Source: Tetrahymena elliotti 4EA (taxonomy: Eukaryota; Ciliophora; Oligohymenophorea; Hymenostomatida; Tetrahymenidae). From it: DNA of 64,000 nt. The notes under the pieces were generated by a model. The model had not been told where the DNA came from, ran no database searches, and worked only from the letters and a program-made list of their open reading frames with translations. The position numbers were made by a program, and so were the translations under genes. This document shows positions 36,801 to 47,534 of this stretch, piece after piece (the stretch's first letter is position 1; each line of letters starts with the position of its first letter). The DNA is taken from contig JH720295.1 in assembly GCA_000231825.2 (NCBI GenBank), positions 1,878,352 to 1,942,351 on the forward strand, written 5' to 3'.

Positions 36801-39800
36801 AATTCTTTTAACCCAGTTTTGATAAACTAGCCATAAAAAGTGCATATGATTATACATAGTTTTTCAGAAATATTGCTAGAGAAAAACAAGATAAATTTAA
36901 AATATTATCATACCCCATACAATTTTGATTAGTTTGATAGTTAAGACTGCTTTGAATTTGATATAAATCAAAAATCTCTGTTAGAAGTAATTTTCTTACA
37001 TTAATTAAAATACTTATTATAATCAACCAATTTAGAACAATTAATTAGGATATTTATAGATATCTCTTGTTGATTTGGGCATTTTGTATGAGGGATTTAT
37101 TGAATTAGATAATTTATTTTATGACTAGGCTATAAAGTTAAATGTATTGATGCAATAAAAAATTAACAAAACAAAAAATTTTTATATTCCTGAAGGCTAT
37201 TTTTTAGAATGCAGTATTCTCATTTAAACTTCGAACACTTACAACTTGAATTATACTAAAAGCTAAAGAGTTGCCTTTCCTTACTTCAAAAACTTAGGAA
37301 AAGTATTTCATTATTTTTATTCTATCTTATTTTTTTATCAATTTTATCAGGGGGGTATTCTTCAAATTATTTTTGCAGATTGGTAAAAAAATATTCATTT
37401 TAACTCTACAAATTTTTAAAGGGCTCTTAATTAGAAATTAAGAAAATGCCCCCTCCCCTTATAAAGTGCAGAAAGAATAATCTAAATAGGAACCCTTTTT
37501 TTAAAAACTTGAAATAATAATTTTTGAAATATTTAAAAAGAAAATAACTGAAGATTAGAAGAACTAGCAATACATAGTCAGCTATATAAAGAAGGAAGAG
37601 GTAGATTTTTCATTACTTTAATTAAATAAAAAAGATAATTTAAATAATTAGAATTCAGATAAAGTTGAAGCTTAGATTTTTTCTCCTTTGTACTCAAATG
37701 AGAAATTTTATTCAGAATTGAATATTTCAGAATACAAATCAAAGTTTGATACTTGTAATTGTAATATGTTTACTCAGTGGAAAATAAATTCTTACATCCC
37801 TAATGACTAAGCACAAAAGTTTATAGATATTTTATTTCCTACTGAATTGGCAAGATAAGAAAAGAGAGATTTAATCTAGTAGTTAGTCTCTTTAGATAAC
37901 TAATTTTATATTTTAGATCTTTTCCTAATTTGTATTATTTATTCTCAGGAGCAGTTCTTGACCAAGGCTTCTTTAATTTTTAAGTAAATCTTAACATTTT
38001 AATTCATTAATAATTATTTAATTTATTCAATAATAAAAAAATCAATAAGGTATTTGAATTTCTTTGAAAGGAGAAGAAGTGAAAATAATATATCAGATGT
38101 TACTGTTAAATCCTTTTTAATAGCTTTGTATGAAAGAGTTTAGTATTATTTTCCTTCTCACTAAATCATGATATTAGAAAATTATCATAAGTCTAAAGCT
38201 GTTTCTTAAATAAATAAAGTAACTTTTACTTCTTTCAAAAATTTAATAAGAAATAAAATATCAAAAATAAAATAAAAGTCTTTTTAAAAGAAAATTGTTT
38301 TATTAATTAAAAAAATTATTTAATATTTCATTTGAATTGTAATTGATAAATTAAAAGTATGATATTCATTATAATATGAATTGATATAAACAGGTAATAT
38401 ATTAATATGCAAATGGTTTAGAAGATCTGACTAGCTTCTTCAAAGAAACAATCCTAGACTAGATGTTTGAAAAAAACCTTTCTCTAAATATTGATTTATC
38501 AAATCCTGATTTCTTGAAATCTCTTTTTCTGAAGCTCATTTAAAGCAATATATTAGTTGGAGGAAAATTAATTATTGAATATCAGCTGAAAACATTCAAA
38601 AGATAAAAAGAATTAGCCATATATTATGATGAAAATAAGAAAACATTCTCTTTAGTTAATTAATTTTCTTAAAAATAATTTAATGAACAAGTTGAAAAAG
38701 ATAAGCAGCAACCACTCATCAAAAGACTCCTATTGTAATAAATTATTTATTATTTAAAGTCATTTTCAAATACGATATTTACTATTTTCTTCAACTATTT
38801 ACAAAATATAAAATAATTATAATTTTTTTTTTTTCTTAGTATTATTACATTGAAAATCATTAAATTTTACAAAATTTTTATTCACTTTTTAAAGTAGAAA
38901 AGTAAAATTGAATTCTCAAATTAATTTGTAATAAATAATAAATATTTCATTTTCAGTCAACAAACTAACAAAAATTAACCATTTAAGAACTTTTAAAAAT
39001 AAAAAAATAATTTTATTTCTTTATTTTTCATTAGGATTGATAAAAAAATTTGATTTAATAATTTAAGATGAAAATGCCATATAAACTTTAAGAATTTTTT
39101 TTAGTTTAACTTTAACTGAATATATATGAGTCTTGGATATTTTTCTTTCCTTATTTTATCTTAGAAGTTTTATCAAAAATATTTTTTTGAACACAAACAA
39201 ATAAGAATTATTTTTAAAAATATTTCCCTTTTTCTGTTATTTTAAAATTTAACTTTTTTATTTTATTTTAACAATATTTTAATGAAAAAAAGGTAACAGA
39301 AAAATTTAATTAACTTTGAATTGTATGATACCTACACAGAAGTTGAATTCATAGATTTACTAAATAAGATGCCTTTAGTTCCATTATTGCTGACAATAAA
39401 GAATGTAAATGTCAACTCACCTTTAATGATTGAGAAAGATGATTTAAATTTTGGTTATTTATGCAAGAATTTTAATATTTAATTGGATGTTAGAATCCAA
39501 ACAGACACAAATATAAGTGATACTATTTGTGTGAGAGATAATTTCTTCTATTCAAGGAGAGATCTATTGCTAACCCAAGATGGATACGTGCCATTCAATA
39601 AATATATATTTTTACCTAACATAAATATGTACAATAGAATACAAAATATAGCTGAAAATATTGTTCATAATGTTTTAGATGATAGCTACATAGTTTTAAA
39701 GGTTAATTAAGTTGATGGAAAAAATATTAAAAAAGTAATAAGCGATTTCCCATTAAATTATTAAATTTTCTAATTATAACCAGAATCTAATCAACTAAAG

Positions 39801-40184
39801 AACTAAGTGCTAAGATTATTTGATTTGCCTGAAGTCTTAAATATGACCAGTGAAAAATAACTCTTAAATAAAATTGAAAAAGAGTTACCACCAAAAATAT
39901 TATCTCTCATAATTGTAGCTGAAAAAATCTAAAGTGATTATTAAAGAGAAATCATCTAAAGACCTCTAATAACAGCCTTCTGCAGATACACTTTTAATAC
40001 TCAAAAACATGAAATATTCTTACCTGTTGTAGACTATGAAAATTAAGAGTCAAAAGCAATTGTTTTGCATTAGTCATATCCTGGTTATTCATATTAAGTT
40101 GATGAAAACGAACTTAAAACTATTCGCAATATTAATATTGTTAATAAATTCGCTTCAAGCTATGCAATACTCTATCAAAAATGA
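33804..40184 (+). CDS. TBC-domain (Rab-GAP fold) protein, paralog C, 1524 aa, 12 exons
   Basis: Exons are 33804-34183, 34276-34573, 34622-34849, 34900-35176, 35548-36293, 36354-36659, 36759-36986, 37036-37302, 37541-37983, 38050-38218, 38394-38734 and 39293-40184, summing to 1525 codons. It starts directly at the C2-like region and lacks the first about 500 residues of A and B. The TBC domain begins at EKIGIS and continues through YHQG and LLYRIWDIIFLE; the arginine-finger motif reads VIKDIIF. The C-terminal region has one repeat module. The intron that separates exons 11 and 12 in A and B is absent here: the corresponding sequence is one exon (37541-37983). The last exon is 892 nt, exactly as in A. 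One 5' splice site (36294, GTTTGA) is non-consensus. Function is as for A: probable Rab binding, with arginine-dependent GAP catalysis unlikely. Confidence 0.85.
37350..37458. other. G6...C5TC4 pair in intron 8 of gene C
   Basis: Intron 8 (37303-37540) has six G at 37350-37355 and, 93 bp further, five C, one T and four C at 37449-37458. Read on the minus strand the second tract is a purine run ending in G5. This is the clearest of the four pairs. Confidence 0.5.
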
Positions 40185-40645
40185 CATTCATAAAATCTTA
40201 TTTTAAAAAAGTTAACTATTTCTTATTATTTATTTTATTTCATAAAAAAATTAATTTTTTTGAATTTCATTTAACGAAAAGAGTGTTTTTATCTTTATTT
40301 TTTGAATTTGTCTGTTATTAATAATATGATTTTGATGAGTGTGTTTACAAATTAAGTAAAAGCATAATAATTTTTCATCACAATTTTTGGCTTTGTTTAT
40401 TTAATAAAATGAATGATTCGTTAAACTAACTAAAATTTTATTTGAAATTAACAAGTTTGTTTGTTGTGTTTAATGATTTGAAATTCAAAAAGTTAGTAAA
40501 AAGCAAACAAAAAAGAAATAGTTAAAAAAAAATTTCAAATTCTTTTAAAATTTTGAAATAGAATAAAATCAATTTTAATTGAAGGCATTAAAAATTATCT
40601 GAGATTAATTAATAGATTATAGAAATCTAAATAGATATCATTGAC
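40185..40645. other. Spacer between TBC gene C and the membrane-protein gene
   Basis: No gene is seen in this 460 bp of AT-rich sequence. Confidence 0.55.
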
Positions 40646-42660
40646 ATGAACTTAGTTTTGTAAGCTCTAAATTTGAGAAAATTGTAATCAGATCAACCCT
40701 AGCAAAATGAATAAGGAGGCACAACTAACAATAATTTAAACCAAAATTTAGATGAAGCAAAGGATGTAATAAACATAATAGTCTTAGTTATAATGGGAAT
40801 ATGTGGGTTTATAATAATAGCTGTGATTTTATATTTTATTAGACACATATATCAACGTAAATAAAGGTAAATTTGTTGTTTTTCTACATTTTTATTACCA
40901 TAAAATCATTAATCTATTTATACTAAAACATGATAAATGCCAATTTGATTGAAATAACCAACTAATCTAAATTAGATTTAACAAATAAAAATTGACTTAA
41001 TTGTTAATTATCGCTCAATATAAATATTTTGAACATAAATAAATCATTTTTTTTGGCTTCTTGATAATTTGAGTATGAATTAAATTCTACAAGCAATTAC
41101 GAATGTATTGTCTAAATCTCAAAACAAATTCAAATATTTGTAAATTTATTTTTTAGGTAACAAATCTATTATTTTGGAAATGAATTAGTAGAAAAAAATA
41201 AAAACAAAAATCTATTCAAAAAAGATGATAAATAAATTGACTTGCTGAAAATTCAAATACTTTAAATCCTCATTAATTATCACTAAACCCCTCCCTAAAC
41301 TCATAGAGGACTAAATGGTGAATAAAAAGACAAAGTTTTTATTCTTAAAATAGTATTGAATGCTTAAATTTCTTAAAATTACAGTATTTGCCAAAATACA
41401 AAAGAAAATCAAAGTATAAATTTGAATTATATTTTAGAAGAATTAATAAAAATAATGAATTTAAAACAATATTTTAATTTAATGCATTTAATGCTATTTT
41501 TTTTACAAAGATAAACAAAATTCAACAGCAGATTGATAAAATAAGCTGAATGAACAATAGCACGTGCTTTTTATTTTAAACCTAAAAATTATTGAATAAA
41601 AATTAGATCAAAATTATTGCAGAAACAATATCAACAAAATGGATCAGATAGCTAGTCGATTTAGATTGATAGTATGAATAATAAAAGTGATAAAAATAAT
41701 TTACAAAAGTAATAAAGCAGTGACAATGTAAGCATTAACTAAGAAATGATAAAGGTGGACTAAACAAGAAGTTAGAATAACACTTTTAAGGAATTAATGA
41801 AAGATGTATCAAGTTCTTTAGAAAATTAAAATAATATTCAAGTTGATCTTAATAAATTTAATAACTTGAATAATATTGCCAATTATAATAACAGCTTATA
41901 AGATATATTAAAAAATGTTAATAAAATTGGCAGTGTTAAAGATTGCGAGCATTTTGATAACTAAAATATCACCTAATTATAAAATAAAATAGATTAGTAG
42001 TAAGAAGAAGTGATGAGTGCTTAAGAAGAAGCTAATTAAAAGAAAGAAAGTGATTCTGATGTGTTCTAATTTGATAATTAGAATTCTATTATTATGACAC
42101 CTTCGTTTAACAACTAATAATAAAATATGTTTTAATTTAGAGGAAGTGAAAGATATTCATTTCATAACACTGAAGAAAGCAACAAAACTTTAGAGAGCTT
42201 GAAAATTAATAGGAATACTGGAAATAAAACACTTACAAATAAGAAAAAATCTTTGTATGAATATAATAACCAAGTATTATAGCCTATTCAAGAGAATGAT
42301 AGTAGAATGGCAAATAGATTTGTTAGTAGATTCACCTCTGATATTTGCAAAAACTAGTTTTTGGATTTCAACTAATTTTAATAATTAACAGAAGAACAAA
42401 AAAGATAAAAATAAGAAAAAATGAAGAGCCATCTAATCAACAACCCTACAAATAAACTTTAACAATAAATTGATAAAACTGAACTTAATCAGGCAAAAAA
42501 TAAAAATCCAATTAAAGATGAAATCAAGAACAAAGAAAATAAAGCTGATGACAAAGAAAATCAATACCCAATTAATTAATATCGTTGTCTCAACTACCCC
42601 AACGGACTTAAATATATGAGAGAACACGTTTCTTAAGTATTTGAAGAAAAAATAGAATGA
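40646..42660 (+). CDS. Single-pass membrane protein with Q/N-rich cytoplasmic tail, 484 aa, 3 exons
   Basis: Proposed exons are 40646-40866, 41157-41352 and 41623-42660, summing to 485 codons with TGA. Residues 1-40 are hydrophilic and Q/N-rich. Residues 41-66 form one strong hydrophobic helix (IIVLVIMGICGFIII), followed by basic residues (RHIYQRK), so the long remainder should be cytosolic. Exon 3 is 346 codons of N, K, S and Q-rich sequence and ends with many lysines and glutamates. I recognise no family. The first intron is clear. The second (41353-41622) is chosen because the frame must change between an upstream TGA and the long final exon; another splice site nearby is possible. Confidence 0.6.
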
Positions 42661-43279
42661 ATGAATGATTTATATATAAATCCTAATAGTTAAATGAAAT
42701 AATATATATAATTTAGTTATTCTAATAATTATAATTATTAATCCAATTTATCTCGTATAAAAAATTCTTTATAAATAAACTGAATGTAATGTCTCTTAAA
42801 ATTACCTCATTATATTTATTTTATTCATTTATTATTTTAAATTTTCATAAATTTTTTATTTCTGTGTATATTATTTATCGAAATTATAATTTATTCAACT
42901 TAGAGATAAATTATTTTTCAATTTTACCAGAATTTTTAAAGGGACTAGATAAAATATTTCTGGTGTAACTTTTATTTGAATAGGATAAATGATGTCATGA
43001 TACTTTTTTGAGGGAATTTTAGAAATTAAAAAAAATTAGTTTAAGATTAGTGAATTTTCATTTCAATTGAGAAATTCAAAAAATGTTTTTTAACAAGCAA
43101 TAATTTAAATAGCTATTTTAAATAAATAAAAAAAAATTTTAATTCAGTTTAAAAGTAAAATATATCAAATGCAGATAGATAGAATTAAGTTTTAATATTC
43201 AGATATTATTTCTTTACTTTTTAGCTTCATATTAAAAGTTATATTATTTCACAAAAATAACAATTTAACTAATCGTTTT

Positions 43280-44760
43280 ACTATTAATAATTTTGGCTTT
43301 AATCCTTATGCTTACATTTCACCAATTAGATGCCCACTTTTAAAAATTGTAAAATGAAATATTCAATAAAGGAATATTTAAAAGAATGAAGAAAACCTAA
43401 AAATTTAAATTAAATCTCAAACAATAAATAAAAATTAATGAATGAGCAAGTCTAACGAATATCAAGATAACTAACCAAAATTAGTCAGTCAGTTGCTGGT
43501 AAATTAGAGTCTTGTTTCATTCGCAAAGAATGCACAATTGATAATGAAACAGTATTTTACTCAAGCTTATAAGGAAAACATATAAACTAGAATTAAATCT
43601 CAAATAACAAATAAAAATTAATAAATAATCAATTCTAACAAATATCAAGTAAACTAACAAAATTAATCAGTTAGTTGCTTGTAAATTAGAGTCTTGTTTC
43701 ATTATACAAAAATGCATCATTAATAATGAAATAGTATTTTTACGAGAAGTAAAGAGTCAAAGTTGAGAGATTAGAGCATTTTGCTAAGCCAGATGCTAAT
43801 CCTTATGCACCCATTTCACCAATATTATTCCAACTTTTAAAAAATTAGAAAATGACGTAGTGAATAAAAAAATATTTAATAGAATGAGGAAAGCATAAAA
43901 ACTAAAATTAAATCTCAAATAACAAATAAAAATTAATTAATGATCAAGTCTAGCAAATATCAAGTAAACTAACTAAATTAATCAATAGTTGCTTGTAAAT
44001 AAGAGTCTTGTCTCATTATACAAAAATGCATCATTAATAATGAAATAGTATTTTTACAAGATGTAAAGAGTCAAAGTTGAGAGATTAGAGCATTTTGCTA
44101 AGCCAGATCCTAATCCTTATGCACCCTTTTCACCAATATTATTCGACCTTTTAAAAAATTAGAAAATGATGTATTGAATAAAAAAATATTGAATAGAATG
44201 AGGAAAACATAAAAGCTAGAATTAAATCTTAAATAACAAATAAAAATTAATAAATTATCAAGTCTAACAAATATAAAGTAGACTAACTAAATTAATCAAT
44301 AAGTTGCTTGTAAATTAGAGTTTTGTTTCATTATACAAAAATGCATCATTAATAATGAAAGAGTATTTTTACATGAATTCAAGAGTCAAAAATTAAAGAT
44401 TAGAGCATTTTGCTAAGCCAGATCCTAATCCTTATGCACCCTTTTCACCAATATTATTCCAACTTTTAAAAAATTAGAAAATGATGTATTGAATAAAAAA
44501 ATATAATAATTGTAACTTTTAAAAAGAATGAAATAAGTATTGAATAAAGAAATAATTAAAAATAATGAAAAAAATATAAAAATTTGAATAACGAACCCAA
44601 ATTCTTAAATTAAAGTCTTTATTTAAGCAAAAATGTATAACTAATATTGAAAAACTCTTTTTACTAAAGACTAAGAGGCAAAATTTAGATATTTAAGCAT
44701 TTTGCTAACTCAGCTCCTAATCCTTATGAGTCTATCTGACTAATAATATTATTACTTTAA
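43280..44760. repeat. Tandem repeat, unit about 315 bp, four to five copies, degenerating at the ends
   Basis: The marker TTGCTAAG occurs at about 43781, 44095 and 44410, giving periods of 314 and 315 bp, with a decayed version at 44702. A second marker, GAGTCTTGTTTCATT, occurs near 43500, 43685, 44000 and 44320; the shorter first interval means the first unit is truncated. Each unit holds an inverted repeat with nine-base arms (TTTCATTAT and ATAATGAAA) around a loop containing ATGCATCATT. The first and last units are more diverged than the central ones, a pattern typical of unequal exchange. No terminal repeats or transposase were found. Confidence 0.85.
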
Positions 44761-44950
44761 AATTTAGAAGAAAAAGCTTTGAAACTAGTTTAGAAAATTA
44801 GAATTAAATTTAAAAAATAAAAATTAATCGGTCAAGCAAACATAAAGTAAGCAAATCAAAGTTAGTTAATTAGTTTTTACTAAATTAAAGTTATATATTA
44901 CCCTCTAGGTAACATACAAGAAAAAATTCGAATTTAATATAATAAAGCTT

Positions 44951-45003
44951 AGGTCAGTAACTCAACTTGGTACTATTAATCGAGTGCTGAGGTCCAGAGG
45001 TAA
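44951..45003. other. Possible structured RNA or hairpin in a GC-richer patch
   Basis: The left arm GGTCAGTAACTC can pair with the right arm GAGTGCTGAGGTCC in two 4-bp blocks (ACTC/GAGT and TCAG/CTGA) with small bulges and an additional GG/CC, closing a loop of 18 bases. The patch is visibly less AT-rich than its surroundings. It does not match tRNA or 5S rRNA by eye. Confidence 0.25.
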
Positions 45004-45654
45004 TAAGTATTTAAATAATTTAATTCATTTCTTTTTTAACAAATATTTTTTAGAACCAATTCTAAAATTAAAATTTTTAATATTTAATCAAAATCTTTAG
45101 AAAAATTTTTTATTTCAATTTGAATCTTAAATTTTACTCTTTTATTTTTCTTAAATTTTAGAATAAATTTAAATTTTAAGTCTAATTTTTCACTAAATTA
45201 TTTTTAATAAATTTTTGATAGTAATTTAATGCACTTTTAAACTCTTTAAATTTCAATAAAAAATATACATTGAATTAAAGTTAACTTTTAAAATCAAAAA
45301 CTCACTCAGTATAAGTATATCAAATTTTTATCTTATATTAATAAATGAAATATTCAGATCATTTAAAATGAAAAAAAGTGATGACTTAAAAATTTTATTA
45401 CCGTAGAAGATATACTTGAACTTGAAAAAAAAAATTGTCATTTTTCTACTGCGTTTTTCGAATTAAAATTAAATGATTTTTTTAAAAACTTACTTTTCAT
45501 TGAAAATTATTTGTATATTTTTTTAGTAGTTTGATTGATTAATACTTATAAATCTTAAAAATCATATAAACAAATATATTAGCTTAAAAATAGTTGATAA
45601 AGTTAAATATTGATCAAAAAGGAATAAAAGATAGTAGAAAATTAGTACATTTTT

Positions 45655-46557
45655 ATGATAAAAAAGGGAGGAATATTGATAGTAGTTTTGAGCTGCCTTC
45701 ATTTTGTAATAGCAGACTTGATTTAGTTTAGGGAATGTCAAAAAAGGTTTGGATTTACTAAAAAGATGAAAGAATAATTAAAGTAATTAGAGGATGATGG
45801 AGTAGATGATTTAGATGGATATATTTATAAATCAGAGGAGATAGATAATATCTAGATAAATATGATTAATAAAGAGGTTTAAGACTTTCATGACTGTCTA
45901 AAATAAAATTTTAATTGTTATTAGCTAATTGATTCAAATACATAAGAACTAGAAAAGTAATTTCCATATTTATAATGCTTTTAAAAGTGCTACAATCCAT
46001 CTCAGTTTTAATGCTAGCTTATGAAAGATTTAGTAGAATTTTCAATAGATTGTGCAAAAAATCATTTAAATAGTGAAATTGATTTACAAGAGCTATTTTA
46101 AAGCCAAGAATTAAATGAAGATTCTTAAGAATCTACTCATGGAAAACAAAAACGTTAACCTTGGGGAATCTTAATATTTGGAATGGTATTTGCAGGTGCA
46201 TTTGTAGGTTGGATCAATTTTGATAGACTCAAAAATAAAATGAATCACAAGAAAAAATTTGGAGAAGATAATTATGATTTAGTTGAAATATATGAATTGA
46301 ACCCTGACTATCTAGCTAGAAAAAGATTTGAAGAAAATTTATTGAAGTTAAAGTCTCATCACACTGACTTTCTATCAAATACAAATGCTTATAAATTAGC
46401 TAGTAACACTAATAACAAAAAATAGGAAACAGTAGTTCCTGGTGATGAAGAAACATAAAAAATTAACAAAGAATAAAATGAAGAAGCAGAAATTAGTCTG
46501 TAATAAATAGAAAAAGTATAAAATAACTCAACAATCAATTAAAATCTAGAAATTTGA
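45655..46557 (+). CDS. Secreted or type I membrane Cys-containing protein, 300 aa, single exon
   Basis: The open frame uses many TAA/TAG glutamines and ends with TGA. The N-terminus MIKKGGILIVVLSCLHFVIA is a textbook signal peptide. The lumenal part (about 21-165) has spaced cysteines, including a YLQCFQKC segment, that could form disulfides. A single transmembrane helix follows at about 168-188 (GILIFGMVFAGAFVG), then a basic stretch and a charged, Q/E-rich cytosolic tail. I recognise no family. The topology suggests a small receptor or cargo-adapter-like protein of the secretory pathway, but this is inference only. Confidence 0.85.
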
Positions 46558-47534
46558 TTATTTTTAAAGCTTCAATTAATTCTAATTGCATTATTATTTT
46601 TGTAAATATGTTTTATAGTAAAGATGTAGTGATGTAGCTGTCATAAATTTCTTAACTTATAATAATATATTCAGAAAATGTTTATTGATTAAAATTAAAT
46701 TAGTTTATTTTATGTAAATAGTGTTTAAATAATATTATATTAATTACATGTCACTACTTATGAAATGAGAACAATAAATAATCAAATCATTTTTTTAATA
46801 ATATAAAATCAATCTAAATTTTCTAAAAATTATTCAAGTAGTAAGTTAGCATTTTTACCTTTTTATAATAAAAAATCAATAAATTTTTTTTAATTTATTA
46901 ATATAAATAGCAACAGCCATTGGATTAGTTTGTATTTTTCATAAAATAATTGAATATTCGTAATTGCTAAGAGTACTTTTTATATTTTTAAGTTTGGATT
47001 ATTTTTGTCAAAATTTAAGTTTATGTGGTATAAACAAATTTTGCTTCCTTTTAAACTTAAATACACATTTAAATAAATTTTAAACTTTAGTTTGAATATT
47101 TATACTAAAAATAGAGATAAATAATCTTATTGAATTAGAATTAATTGGAAAAATGATGAGGAGTTAAATGCAGTAATTTAATTTTTAAATGGAAATTTTT
47201 TTTGTAAATAAGAAAAAGAATTTTTAACTGGTTTCCAGTGATTGGTTGATATAAAATAAAATATAATTTATCAATTTGTTTGTAATGAAAAAGCATAATA
47301 AACACTCTTGATGCTTATGTTTTCTTGTTGTTTAACAATTTAAATAATTCAATCTCGTATTAAATAATTCTTTGCTTTATTTTTTATAATGTTTTCTAAT
47401 AGTATGCATAAAAATAGTTAGTTGAAAAAAATATTCGGTAAAAAATTGAATAATTATCTATTAACTAAAGCAGAAAAAGAAGAAGGAATTATTAGTGAAC
47501 AAAACGAATTTTTGAATTAGTGATTTTAAAAACT
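46558..47534. other. Intergenic region with a short upstream ORF
   Basis: No gene is seen apart from a 39-codon open frame at 47404-47523, ending just 11 bp before the start codon of the next gene and in a different frame. Confidence 0.5.
47404..47523 (+). promoter_or_regulatory. Candidate upstream ORF
   Basis: An ATG-initiated frame of 39 codons ends with TGA 11 bp before the start of the 693-aa gene. If it is in the mRNA leader it could limit translation of the main frame. Its encoded peptide is K/N/E-rich and unremarkable, and the transcription start is unknown. Confidence 0.25.

Larger units (their letters stand above)
42661..45654. other. Gene-free region carrying tandem repeats
   Basis: Nearly 3 kb without a recognisable gene. 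Its middle is occupied by the 315-bp tandem repeat described separately, and at 44951-45003 there is a less AT-rich patch that can fold into a hairpin. The rest is featureless AT-rich sequence. Confidence 0.6.

Noticed and set aside
43860..44640. Long open frames across the tandem repeat, starting at ATGAGGAAAACA-like sites
   Set aside because: With TGA as the only stop, AT-rich DNA gives long chance frames. Neighbouring repeat units carry TGA in the same frame and the product resembles nothing.
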